Shown here in pieces: positions 1-7,534 of a DNA stretch of 25,434 nucleotides. Where the stretch lies: the NCBI GenBank assembly GCA_913009865.1, contig CAJVYK010000008.1, positions 1-25,434 of the forward strand. The letters are read 5' to 3'. The notes under the pieces were generated by a model that made no database searches, had not been told where the DNA came from, and was given only the letters and a program-made list of their open reading frames with translations. Position 1 is the stretch's first letter. The number at the start of each line of letters is the position of its first letter. Origin of the DNA: an uncultured bacterium. GTDB taxonomy: Bacteria; Planctomycetota; Phycisphaerae; Sedimentisphaerales; Anaerobacaceae. The position numbers were made by a program, and so were the translations under genes.

Positions 1-297
1 GACAACCGAATATTGCAGGAATATATTGAAGTTTTGCATCGTGAGAAATTCTGCTTCAACTGGGAGTCGATCGAAGCCTTGATAGATTATTTACAGGATG
101 AAGGAGAATATGTTTCAGCAGAACCGACAAACAAACAACTCGAGGATGACGATGATCGAGCATTTTATGAAGTGATGATTACAGGAGAAGCTGACTATCT
201 CATATCAGGTAACATGAGCCACTTTCCGGAAAATAAAAAAATAATGAATCCATGTGAGTTCGTTACAGAATATAAAAAAAGAAATGAAGAAAAATGA
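1..297 (+). CDS. PIN-domain protein of putative toxin family (5' truncated by window)
   Basis: The reading frame is open from base 1, so the gene begins upstream of the window. The visible ~98 residues match the C-terminal two thirds of the COG1569-type 'toxin component, PIN family': an early DNRILQEY segment, a DDDDRAFYEV acidic motif, then ADYLISGNMSHFP, where this family carries its last metal-binding acidic and structural residues, and a closing 'NPCEFVTEY'. PIN proteins are Mg-dependent ribonucleases, usually VapC-like toxins. The upstream partner antitoxin, if any, lies outside the window. The stop codon at 295-297 is followed in the same frame by a tyrosine-recombinase remnant, so this is the edge of an accessory patch. 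Family assignment is good; toxin activity is inferred. Confidence 0.8.
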   Translation, partial: DNRILQEYIEVLHREKFCFNWESIEALIDYLQDEGEYVSAEPTNKQLEDDDDRAFYEVMITGEADYLISGNMSHFPENKKIMNPCEFVTEYKKRNEEK

Positions 298-462
298 GGC
301 TTTCCCTATCTCAAAGTTAAGCGTCTCCATCCCCACAGTATGCGGCACAGTACTGCGGTTCATCTTTTACGATCGGGTGTTGATATCGTCACCATTGCTA
401 ATTGGCTGGGCCATGTCAGTATCAATACAACCAACAAATATATTGCTATCGATTTGGAGATG
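298..462 (+). pseudogene. 3' remnant of a tyrosine recombinase/integrase
   Basis: Directly after the PIN stop codon the frame encodes the C-terminal catalytic end of a phage/transposon-type tyrosine recombinase. It contains the HPHSMRH box (catalytic Arg codon at 343-345), the NWLGH box (His codon 412-414) and TTNKY with the nucleophilic Tyr codon at 439-441. The N-terminal domain and the first catalytic Arg/Lys are missing and there is no start codon before 340, so it cannot be a functional recombinase. The family continues as 'IDLEMK...' after the Tyr. Here the frame keeps IDLEM (448-462) and then passes without a stop into an unrelated hydrolase-like protein. It is the only recombinase trace in the window. 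Confidence 0.72.
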
Positions 463-1830
463 TATGGGGCCGATACGACTAGTTATCCCGACTATTGTCT
501 GTGTGATTATTGCTTCGAAAGATTTCTGGCAGGAAGGTCCGTGAGCGAACCTATGGTTCTTGGCAAGCGGCAGAATTATCTGGTCAAGTCAAAACAGGTG
601 GAAGCCTATCGAGCTTTCACCGAAGATTATATTGCACAACTGGCCAAAAAGACAAAAGAACAACTCGAGGCGATTGCACCAAACTTCATAATTGGGGCCT
701 TAGACCTTGACCTGGACAGGGTTTATAACAGAGGATTGGCAAAAGGGCTGGGTAGCGGACACGCGCCGGTGCTTGCTTTTACAGAGATGACATATTCCAC
801 AGGATTTAGTTCCTATATCGATGAGACACAGAAAAGATTCCGCGATTCTGGAACAAATACCGTGTTAGTTGTTGGTATATGGCAGAATAAATTTCCGCCG
901 GAGAATCTGGCAGAACAGTATTATCATTGCGCAAGGGATTCAGGGGGCTACTGGATATATACAATGCAGTCACTTTCAAAATATACCAAACTGACTTTGC
1001 CCTTTGACAAAGAACGGTATTGGCAGGCTATTCGTAAAGCAAATGACGAGTTGGATAAACTTGCTGCTGACCCTGGCTATAAAAGCCTATTGAAAATGCG
1101 TTCTTTTGAGGTACCTGTAAGCGAAATCTCTTTTGATAAAATAACTGTTGAACCCGTTGAGTATGTTGGCGATAGGTACAGAATAGATAAAAATATTGAG
1201 CCTGTAACACTACGTTTTTTCAATAAACTGGTATTCGTTGCCAAAAAGGGGGACAAGCTGGGGTTTAAGATAGGTTTCGGCAAGAAACGTGGTGCGGGAA
1301 CTTCTTACGTCGAGGCCGGCCTTGTTTCGAGAATCGGTACTGTACTTGCAGAGGATAGGGCTTCTTTTCTAAGTCGAGCCGATTTAAAAGCCATCGCTCC
1401 TTATTCAGGGACGTATGTAATAGCGGTGCAGTCTTACGGCAATTCAGCTAAGATTGTAGGATTTTCGCATCCTTACAGTGTCAATGCAGATAAAATGGCG
1501 CATTTCCTAAAGCCCAGCAGCAGTCTATATTTGTACAAACCAGCGGATAGTGATTCAGCCAAAGTAGAGTTTTACGTCGATGGAGTTGGAGAATCTGTTA
1601 GCGCTACCTTTAAGAACGAATCTGGAAACATTCTGGGTATGTACGATATTGTCGGCAGACAGACTATTACAGTGCCGCTGGTGAAAAGCCGGAAGGGCGA
1701 GATAATCGAATTAAAGATTCAGCCCCGTCCAGGTACACATTTTGAGGACGTAAGAATAAAAGTTGTGTCAGGGTTAGAAAAGTATATTTCACCTGCGAAG
1801 GCAGGTTTGGTTCGTAAGCTACGCCGATAG
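340..1830 (+). CDS. Chimeric ORF: recombinase C-terminus fused to hydrolase-like C-terminal region
   Basis: This is a 496-residue frame. Residues 1-41 are the recombinase end (R2, H25, Y34). From about residue 41 the sequence changes to what resembles the second half of a (beta/alpha)8-type glycoside-hydrolase-like protein: MYGADTTSYP, a C-x-C-x2-C cluster (C53, C55, C58), 'GALDLDLDRVYN', 'VLVVGIWQNKFPPENLA', an aromatic GGYWIYTMQSL segment, and then roughly 230 residues of beta-rich sequence that looks like one or two C-terminal sandwich domains. There is no signal peptide, and the expected N-terminal half and at least some catalytic residues are absent. The ATG at 340 has no convincing ribosome-binding site. 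I read it as the intact 3' part of a formerly exported, polysaccharide-active or unknown protein brought into frame by a deletion. Whether it is expressed is unknown, and the specific hydrolase family is not recognised. Confidence 0.6.
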   Translation: MRHSTAVHLLRSGVDIVTIANWLGHVSINTTNKYIAIDLEMYGADTTSYPDYCLCDYCFERFLAGRSVSEPMVLGKRQNYLVKSKQVEAYRAFTEDYIAQLAKKTKEQLEAIAPNFIIGALDLDLDRVYNRGLAKGLGSGHAPVLAFTEMTYSTGFSSYIDETQKRFRDSGTNTVLVVGIWQNKFPPENLAEQYYHCARDSGGYWIYTMQSLSKYTKLTLPFDKERYWQAIRKANDELDKLAADPGYKSLLKMRSFEVPVSEISFDKITVEPVEYVGDRYRIDKNIEPVTLRFFNKLVFVAKKGDKLGFKIGFGKKRGAGTSYVEAGLVSRIGTVLAEDRASFLSRADLKAIAPYSGTYVIAVQSYGNSAKIVGFSHPYSVNADKMAHFLKPSSSLYLYKPADSDSAKVEFYVDGVGESVSATFKNESGNILGMYDIVGRQTITVPLVKSRKGEIIELKIQPRPGTHFEDVRIKVVSGLEKYISPAKAGLVRKLRR

Positions 1831-1853
1831 CTATATTTTTATCAAGAATCAGT

Positions 1854-3035
1854 ATGGGTACTGAGAGAGACCGAAATAGAAAAGTTGCGATTGTTTCCGC
1901 TATAGATACAACCCTTAAATTTTTATTGTCAGCCCAGATGAAAGCTGCCCAAGAGGCGGGTTTTACCGTATATGGCGTATGTACAAAAGGGCCAAACTTT
2001 GCATTTTTGCGTCAGCAGGGATACAAGATGTACGCTATACCCATTAAACGCACGATTAGTCCATTTAGTGATCTTATCGCCCTTTGGAAGATGTATGGCT
2101 ACTTTAAGCGTGAAAAGATAGATATCGTTCATACCCACACACCGAAGTGCAGCCTACTTGGTCAACTTGCCGCTAAATTTGCGGGTGTGCCGATTATTGT
2201 CAACACTGTCCACGGTTTTTATTTTCACGATAATATGGGGTCACTGAAGAGATGGTTTTATATTGCGGTGGAGTGGATTGCAGGTAAATGTTCAACTGCA
2301 ATATTAAGCCAAAATCCTGAAGACGTAGAAACAGCGATAAAGCTTGGTATATGCAAACGCGATAAGATTAAGCTGTTGGGTAACGGAGTTGATCTGGCTA
2401 AATTTGATCCAACCAAATTTGGCAATGATTTCAAAAAGAAGAAAAGAATTGAGATTGGTGTACCTGAAGATGCAATAGTAGTTGGTATTATTGGCAGACT
2501 TGTGCGAGAAAAAGGTTATCTTGAATTGTTTGAAGCAATGCAGAAAATAATGGCGGATAATGACAAAGTGTGGTTGATTATTATTGGTCCAGAAGAACCG
2601 GAAAAGACTGATAGAATATCAGCGGATACTTTCAGGCAATATGGAATAGAAAAAAGAACAAAATATCTTGGTTTAAGAGAGGATGTTCCTGAATTATTAG
2701 CCTGCATTGATATATATACGTTGCCTTCGTGGCGAGAGGGTTTTCCGCGTTCTGCAATAGAAGCTGCTGCGATGGCTCTGCCGATAGTGGCAACTAATAT
2801 CCGCGGCTGCAGACAGGTTGTTGAGGATGGCGTTAACGGTCTACTCGTACCCGTTAGAAATCCAGCAGCATTACGAGATGTATTATTAAAATTTGTTTAT
2901 CAGCCGTTATTAGCAAAAAAAATGGGACAGGCGGGATACGAAAAATCAAGGCGCGAATTTGACGAGCAACGGGTTTGTGATATTGTCGTGAACACCTACA
3001 ACGAATTACTCAACAAAAAGAATGATCCTATCTGA
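1854..3035 (+). CDS. Family 4 glycosyltransferase (GT-B fold), glycan assembly
   Basis: This 393-residue protein has both GT-B Rossmann halves. The N-terminal acceptor half contains the DIVHTHTPKCSLLGQLAA segment and NTVHGFYFH. The C-terminal nucleotide-sugar half contains GIIGRLVREKGYLELFEA and the GT4 retaining-enzyme E-x7-E motif at E295/E303 (EGFPRSAIE), followed by GCRQVVEDGVNGLLVP. Length and layout match PglA/EpsD-like transferases that add a sugar to an undecaprenyl-diphosphate-linked glycan at the inner face of the cytoplasmic membrane. It is the first gene of a three-gene set; its end overlaps the acetyltransferase start by 14 bp, so the two are translationally coupled. The start at 1854 is the first ATG after the preceding stop and lacks a strong Shine-Dalgarno sequence. 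Donor and acceptor sugars cannot be told from sequence. Confidence 0.9.
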   Translation: MGTERDRNRKVAIVSAIDTTLKFLLSAQMKAAQEAGFTVYGVCTKGPNFAFLRQQGYKMYAIPIKRTISPFSDLIALWKMYGYFKREKIDIVHTHTPKCSLLGQLAAKFAGVPIIVNTVHGFYFHDNMGSLKRWFYIAVEWIAGKCSTAILSQNPEDVETAIKLGICKRDKIKLLGNGVDLAKFDPTKFGNDFKKKKRIEIGVPEDAIVVGIIGRLVREKGYLELFEAMQKIMADNDKVWLIIIGPEEPEKTDRISADTFRQYGIEKRTKYLGLREDVPELLACIDIYTLPSWREGFPRSAIEAAAMALPIVATNIRGCRQVVEDGVNGLLVPVRNPAALRDVLLKFVYQPLLAKKMGQAGYEKSRREFDEQRVCDIVVNTYNELLNKKNDPI

Positions 3036-3621
3036 GCTAAAAAACAAACATTCACAAGAAGTAGCAAAGCTTCATATTGAAGGTATAAGCACCGGTTTTA
3101 TCAGTTCGCTGGGACATGATTTTGTTACGGTTTTATATGGAGCAATTGCCGAGAGCAAATTAGCTTTTGGTTTTGTAGCAGAGGAAGAAAACAGCGTACT
3201 TGGATTTGTAGCGTTCACGACAAATCTCAGTAAGCTTTACAAATCAGTTATTCTGAAAAAAGGCTTACGCTTTACATTTCTGTTGGCTGGCAAGATGTTT
3301 TCCCTGAAGCAAATGAAAAAAGTGTTCGAGACATTGTTCTATCCAGGCCGGATAAAGAAAATGAATTTGCCTTCTGCAGAACTGCTTTCAATAGTCGTCG
3401 CCGAAGAAGGACGAGGCAAAGGTCTGGCTACTACTTTGATGCAAAAAGGCCTAGCTGAGTGTGCACGAAGAGGGATAGAAAAAGTAAAAGTGCTGGTCGG
3501 AGCGGACAATGAGCCGGCAAATAAGTTATATTTAAAGTGCGGGTTTGAACTTGTTGGGCAAATTGACAATCACGGCATACTCAGCAATATTTATGTGGCT
3601 GAGACAGGAAAGAAAGATTGA
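3022..3621 (+). CDS. GNAT-family N-acetyltransferase
   Basis: This 199-residue protein has a GNAT fold. The acetyl-CoA pyrophosphate-binding loop is G130-RGKGLA (R/Q-x-x-G-x-A motif), preceded by the beta-4 strand LLSIVVAEEG, and the C-terminal motif B is N163-EPANKLYLKCGFE. Residues ~70-115 are a basic, partly hydrophobic insertion (LYKSVILKKGLRFTFLLAG) that could lie against the membrane or an acceptor. Sitting between a GT4 transferase and a phosphoglycosyl transferase, it most likely acetylates an amino sugar or nucleotide-sugar precursor of the surface glycan. That is a job that PglD does with a different fold in Campylobacter. It overlaps the upstream gene by 14 bp, and its stop codon overlaps the downstream TTG start (TTGA). 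Substrate is inferred from context only. Confidence 0.85.
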   Translation: MILSELKNKHSQEVAKLHIEGISTGFISSLGHDFVTVLYGAIAESKLAFGFVAEEENSVLGFVAFTTNLSKLYKSVILKKGLRFTFLLAGKMFSLKQMKKVFETLFYPGRIKKMNLPSAELLSIVVAEEGRGKGLATTLMQKGLAECARRGIEKVKVLVGADNEPANKLYLKCGFELVGQIDNHGILSNIYVAETGKKD

Positions 3622-4250
3622 CGAGCAAACTCTCTAAACGAATTTTCGATATATCGATTTCTCTGCCGGCGATAATATTACTTTCGCCGGTTTTCGTCGT
3701 TATAGTCATAGCTGTAAGACTGTCCGGTAAAGGGCCAGCCATTTTCAAACAGCAGCGGGCAGGTAAAAACGGTAAGCCATTTATTTTTTATAAGTTCCGT
3801 ACGATGAAAACCGACGTTGACCCATTTGGGCCGAGTCCAAAATCCGACAAAGACCTCCGGCTGACAAAAGTAGGTACGTTCCTTCGGGAGTATTCACTCG
3901 ACGAACTGCCGCAATTGTTTAACATATTAAAAGGAGATATGAGTATTGTCGGGCCTCGGCCGTTGTACGTTGCACAAATGGCTGAATGGAACGAAAGGCA
4001 GAAAAAACGGCTGCTCGTCAAGCCGGGCCTGACAGGATTAGCACAAATCTCAGGACGGGGGGGACTGACACGTGAAGAAAAGCTCGAACTTGACGTCAAA
4101 TATGTAGAAACGGCGGGCTTTTTGGCCGATATAAAGATAATCCTGGCCACTATCGCACAGGTGTTCCAGAGAAAAGATATATACGAGAAAAAGTATTCGC
4201 AAACCGAAGAGACAAGAGGAGAAAGGGAAAAAGGAAAAGACGCAGATTAA
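3618..4250 (+). CDS. PglC/WcaJ-type sugar-phosphate transferase (phosphoglycosyl transferase)
   Basis: This is a 210-residue bacterial sugar transferase (PF02397). Residues 10-34 form the re-entrant membrane helix (SLPAIILLSPVFVVIVIAV). The cytosolic catalytic part has KFRTM (59-63), the Asp-Glu catalytic dyad in SLDELPQ (D95, E96), VGPRP (111-115) and the KPGLTGLAQISGRG block (135-148). These enzymes move a phospho-sugar from a UDP-sugar to undecaprenyl phosphate and so start glycan assembly. The short length without an extra N-terminal membrane domain fits the minimal monotopic PglC class. The start is TTG, overlapping the acetyltransferase stop. The last residues (from about ETRGEREKGKDAD) are encoded by purine-rich DNA running into a 10-bp tandem repeat, so the native C-terminus may have been altered. 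Confidence 0.9.
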   Translation: MTSKLSKRIFDISISLPAIILLSPVFVVIVIAVRLSGKGPAIFKQQRAGKNGKPFIFYKFRTMKTDVDPFGPSPKSDKDLRLTKVGTFLREYSLDELPQLFNILKGDMSIVGPRPLYVAQMAEWNERQKKRLLVKPGLTGLAQISGRGGLTREEKLELDVKYVETAGFLADIKIILATIAQVFQRKDIYEKKYSQTEETRGEREKGKDAD

Positions 4251-4280
4251 CACAGATTAACACAGATTGACACTGATTAA
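4241..4280 (+). repeat. Four-copy 10-bp tandem repeat (cgcagattaa / cacagattaa type)
   Basis: Four consecutive 10-bp units occupy this stretch: cgcagattaa, cacagattaa, cacagattga, cactgattaa. The first unit supplies the stop codon (4248-4250) of the phosphoglycosyl transferase. The period is close to one helical turn. The array precedes a REP-like palindrome and looks like an intergenic repeat that has spread into the gene end. Confidence 0.8.
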
Positions 4281-4309
4281 ATAAAGGTAAAAGATAAAGA
4301 GGAAAATGA

Positions 4310-4329
4310 ATTCCTGCTTGCGCAGGAAT
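4310..4329. repeat. REP-like palindrome attcctgc-ttgc-gcaggaat
   Basis: This is a perfect 8-bp inverted repeat with a 4-nt loop, followed by 'gacaa'. It belongs to the common class of 'cctgc...gcagg-aatgac' extragenic palindromes. There is no T-run behind it, so a classical terminator is not supported. It lies between the glycan operon and the KamA gene and may protect or define mRNA ends. Confidence 0.65.
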
Positions 4330-4356
4330 GACAACTTTACGCGGCACACAAGACAA

Positions 4357-4372
4357 CATACGACATACGATA
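4357..4372 (+). repeat. Dispersed 16-bp repeat, copy 1 (catacgacatacgata)
   Basis: This 16-bp word sits just before the KamA start codon and recurs as an exact reverse complement at 13124-13139. It is internally repetitive (catacga catacga). Both copies are intergenic and next to other repeats. Confidence 0.7.
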
Positions 4373-5497
4373 ATGGTTAAGTACATAACAAAAATAGAGC
4401 AGTTGGAACAATTAAGTGAGAGGGAACAGGCCGAGTTGAAAAATGTCGCCGAGCGGTTTGCTTTTCACAGCAACGATTATTATTTGTCGCTTATCAACTG
4501 GGACGACCCCAATGACCCGATACGCAGGATTATAATCCCAGATATAAGAGAGCTTGACGAATGGGGTCGGCTTGACCCTTCGGATGAAAAAACCTATACG
4601 ATTATACCCGGCCTCGAGCACAAATATAATTCCACTGTACTGCTTTTGGTAAGTAATGTTTGTGAGGGTATATGCCGGTACTGCTTCCGCAAGCGAGTTT
4701 TCATAAAGTCGCACAGGGAATGTCTGCAAGACCTGCCGACGGCATTGCACTATATACGGCAACATACCGAAATAACCAATGTGCTGTTGACCGGAGGAGA
4801 CCCGCTGGCACTTAAATCATCAAAGCTTGAGAATATCATCCGGCAAATAAGACAAATCGACCACGTCCAGATAATTCGCATCGGGACAAAAATGCCGGCA
4901 TTCAATCCGTACCGGATTGTCGACGACCCGGCTCTGCTGGAATTGGTTCACAAGTACAGCACGGAAAAGAAAAAGATATATTTTATGACTCACTTCGTCC
5001 ATCCGCGGGAGCTAACAGATGTCGCTATCAAGGCGGTTGGCCTGCTGCAAAGGTGCGGTGCTGTCATAGCCAATCAAACACCCCTCATCAAAGGCGTCAA
5101 CGATGACCCTGAAGTTCTGGCGGAGCTGTTTGCCAAACTGTCTTTTATTGGTGCGGTGCCCTATTATGTATTCCAGTGTCGCCCGGCTCTGGGAAACAGA
5201 GCTTATACAGTACCGATTGAACAGGGCTATGAAATTGCAGAGCAGGCTAATGGGTATGTGTCGGGCCTGGCAAAGCGGGCCCGGTTTGTAATGTCGCATT
5301 CGAGCGGCAAAATAGAAGTCGTCGGCAAAACCGAAGATACGGTTTATTTCAAATATCACAGGGCGGCTTGTGATGAAGACCGCGGCCGTTTTATGGCTTT
5401 TAAGTGTAATCCGAACGCTTACTGGTTCGATGATTACGATGAAGTGATTCAGGATTATCCGGCCAATCTGCCATACAGGTCATACGGGCCGGAATAG
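4373..5497 (+). CDS. KamA-family radical SAM protein (lysine 2,3-aminomutase-like)
   Basis: With the ATG at 4373 this gives 374 residues. The radical SAM cluster motif C97-x3-C101-x2-C104 sits in NVCEGICRYCFRKR, GGDP is at 141-144, and the conserved Lys expected to hold PLP is K313 in SHSSGK. The fold and PLP Lys match lysine 2,3-aminomutase and EpmB. However, the two aspartates that bind the substrate epsilon-amino group in clostridial KamA are replaced: 'YQCD' reads FQCR (R270), and the 'DAPGGGGK' loop reads MSHSSGK. Free L-lysine is therefore an unlikely substrate, and another amino acid or a dead-end homologue is possible. An in-frame ATG at 4328 was rejected because the first 15 codons would come from a REP-like palindrome and a dispersed repeat. 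The next gene starts 12-27 bp downstream on the same strand. Confidence 0.88.
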   Translation: MVKYITKIEQLEQLSEREQAELKNVAERFAFHSNDYYLSLINWDDPNDPIRRIIIPDIRELDEWGRLDPSDEKTYTIIPGLEHKYNSTVLLLVSNVCEGICRYCFRKRVFIKSHRECLQDLPTALHYIRQHTEITNVLLTGGDPLALKSSKLENIIRQIRQIDHVQIIRIGTKMPAFNPYRIVDDPALLELVHKYSTEKKKIYFMTHFVHPRELTDVAIKAVGLLQRCGAVIANQTPLIKGVNDDPEVLAELFAKLSFIGAVPYYVFQCRPALGNRAYTVPIEQGYEIAEQANGYVSGLAKRARFVMSHSSGKIEVVGKTEDTVYFKYHRAACDEDRGRFMAFKCNPNAYWFDDYDEVIQDYPANLPYRSYGPE

Positions 5498-5524
5498 AAA
5501 AATTGACTATTGAAAAAACAGCAA

Positions 5525-6790
5525 ATGCCAATCAGGACGGGTGTAATTTTTTCGTTGGTTTTCTGGATAGCAGCAGTGGGGTTTGCCTTAGAGCCCGATG
5601 AGATTTTAGTTATTGCAAACAGTGATATTGCGGCATCCGTACAGATTGCTCAATACTACTGCGAAAAGCGAGCTGTGCCGACGGCCAATATTCTTGCCCT
5701 GCCTTTAGGAACAAGCCTTAGTGATACAATCACCAGAGACAACTATGAAAAACAGCTTGCCGAGCCAATTCGCAGCAGATTAGCCAGTCCTGAATTTGCC
5801 GGCAAAATCAGATGCCTGCTGACAACTTACGGTGTGCCAATCAAGGTGGGAAAACGCGGACAGCTAAAAGGCAAAAAAGACGAACTAAAACAATTGAAAA
5901 AACTGGCTGAGCAGGAAAAAAACAAGATTGAGCAGTTAGAGCAGAACAGCCCTGCCGGCAACAGGCAGGCCTCGGCTGAGCAGAAGAAAAAAAGCAATCG
6001 CAGACTTGCCCGGCTGCAATCCGGTATTGACCGTATCGCCGGCAAAAAAACAAACGCTTCTGTAGATAGTGAATTATCAATGGTGCAATTCGGCGACTAC
6101 GAACTTTATCAATGGCAGCCGAATAGGCTAAAGGACAACCCACCGTATTGGGACTTCAAAACGCTTATGGTTAGCCGTCTTGATGGGCCCGGCTTTAATA
6201 TAGCCAAGGGCCTTGTCGATAAGGCACTGGCAGCAGAGAAAACAGGGTTGCGAGGTATCGCCTATATCGATTCACGGGGTATTGCAAATGATAAAAATCC
6301 CTATTCGTTCGGCTACTTTGACCAGTCTTTGCGGGACCTGGCGGTGATGATAAAAACTCGAAAGCAAATGCCCGTGATTGAAGAGCGGACAGAAAAACTT
6401 TTCGAGCTTGAAACGTGCCCTCGTACAGCTATTTATTGCGGCTGGTACAGTTTAAAAAAGTACGTGGATGCCTTTGACTTTGTTGATGGTGCGATCGGCT
6501 ACCATATCGCAAGCTGGGAGGCGATTGACCTTCGCGACCCGAACAGCAGTCAGTGGTGTCCGGCTATGCTCAAAGACGGGATAACCGCAACCTTAGGAGC
6601 GGTGGCTGAACCATACCTTTCCGCATTTCCACAGCCAAAGACGTTTTTCGCTGAGCTATTTAACGGATGCAGTCTTGTCGAGGCATATTACCATACGAAG
6701 CCGTTTAATTCGTGGCAGATGGTTTTGATAGGCGACCCGCTGTATAAACCTTTCAAAAAGCATCAAGTGTTGCCGGATGACAATTTTTGA
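5525..6790 (+). CDS. TIGR03790-family exported protein
   Basis: This protein of ~421 residues carries an N-terminal signal peptide (GVIFSLVFWIAAVGFA, probable cleavage before LEPDE). The mature start, EILVIANSDIAASVQIAQYY followed by KRAVPTANILALPL, is characteristic of TIGR03790, a family of unknown function in planctomycetes, acidobacteria and relatives. Later landmarks include CLLTTYGVPIKV, GIAYIDSRG, DGAIGYHIASWEA and SWQMVLIGDPLYKPF. A Lys/Glu/Gln-rich stretch of ~60 residues (5860-6050) looks like an inserted charged coiled coil. A TTG five codons upstream (5510) would add KKQQ-type residues and is an alternative start; neither has a clear ribosome-binding site. The gene follows kamA on the same strand. 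Its 3' end overlaps the convergent VanZ gene by 28 bp. The protein probably acts in the periplasm or at the envelope; function is not known. Confidence 0.85.
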   Translation: MPIRTGVIFSLVFWIAAVGFALEPDEILVIANSDIAASVQIAQYYCEKRAVPTANILALPLGTSLSDTITRDNYEKQLAEPIRSRLASPEFAGKIRCLLTTYGVPIKVGKRGQLKGKKDELKQLKKLAEQEKNKIEQLEQNSPAGNRQASAEQKKKSNRRLARLQSGIDRIAGKKTNASVDSELSMVQFGDYELYQWQPNRLKDNPPYWDFKTLMVSRLDGPGFNIAKGLVDKALAAEKTGLRGIAYIDSRGIANDKNPYSFGYFDQSLRDLAVMIKTRKQMPVIEERTEKLFELETCPRTAIYCGWYSLKKYVDAFDFVDGAIGYHIASWEAIDLRDPNSSQWCPAMLKDGITATLGAVAEPYLSAFPQPKTFFAELFNGCSLVEAYYHTKPFNSWQMVLIGDPLYKPFKKHQVLPDDNF

Positions 6791-7512
6791 GTAGAGTTTT
6801 GGCGAAAAAATGCTATCAGAAAAATTGTAATAACAACGGCGGCGATTCCTGCAGCGGAGATGATTACGCACCAGAGTCTGAAACCATTGCCGGCGACCGC
6901 AGAAGACAATTCCACCGCTAACAGGAAACTTGTCGGCACTGCTAATGCTGCTGCCAGCCATTTGGGTTGTGGAGCTTTTGTCGGCAGCAGATGGTGCAGG
7001 CATCGAGTCCACAGCAGGCTGAAAAACCCATAGGCACATAGATGAAACGCTGCATTTGTTACAGGCAGCCGGTCAGCCATGTTCGCCTGCATAAAAGTTG
7101 TTAAAACGAAGATTACAATACCTGTCAGCACAAGAGACGCAGGCCAAAACGGGAAAATCGAAAGCACAATTAAGCTTGTAATCGCACCTGTCAGGTTAGC
7201 TAAGAAATCCACAACATCCGGGTTTCGTCCTACGTAGCCCTGAAGCCATTCGTCAACAACCCCATACCAGGCCACCACAAAAAGTACCCACCATACGGCG
7301 GCTCTGCGCCATCTTACCTTCTTGTACGGACTGATTGCAAACCACAGCAGAAAAACCAAAACAAGATAAGCAATGTAATGAAGGGTTTTGTCGGACATAT
7401 GCGCACGGATAACCCAGAGCGGTACTTTGGGGATATGTGTGGCGATAAAAATCGCGGGCCAATAAAGCAGTAATGGGATTATGGTTAGCTTTTGCCGGCC
7501 AGATAAAGTCAT
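6763..7512 (-). CDS. VanZ-family integral membrane protein
   Basis: This 249-residue polytopic protein has about seven hydrophobic segments. The first half carries the VanZ (PF04892) signatures: HIPKVPLWV, SDKTLHYIAYLVLVFLL, then DEWLQGYVGRNPDVVDFLANLTGA, where the D-E-x2-Q and R-x2-D-x2-D-x3-N residues are the family hallmark. The second half repeats a similar pattern weakly (NAAFHLCAYGFFSLLW). VanZ of Enterococcus gives low-level teicoplanin resistance, but most homologues have no assigned role. The gene starts 22 bp after the nadE stop and is probably cotranscribed with it. Its 3' end overlaps the TIGR03790 gene on the opposite strand. Confidence 0.87.
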   Translation of the reverse strand: MTLSGRQKLTIIPLLLYWPAIFIATHIPKVPLWVIRAHMSDKTLHYIAYLVLVFLLWFAISPYKKVRWRRAAVWWVLFVVAWYGVVDEWLQGYVGRNPDVVDFLANLTGAITSLIVLSIFPFWPASLVLTGIVIFVLTTFMQANMADRLPVTNAAFHLCAYGFFSLLWTRCLHHLLPTKAPQPKWLAAALAVPTSFLLAVELSSAVAGNGFRLWCVIISAAGIAAVVITIFLIAFFRQNSTQKLSSGNT

Positions 7513-7534
7513 TGAAATCTTCCAAATACCTTAC

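Noticed and set aside
4328..4372. Earlier ATG for the KamA-family gene
   Set aside because: The 15 extra codons are encoded by the REP-like palindrome and a dispersed repeat.
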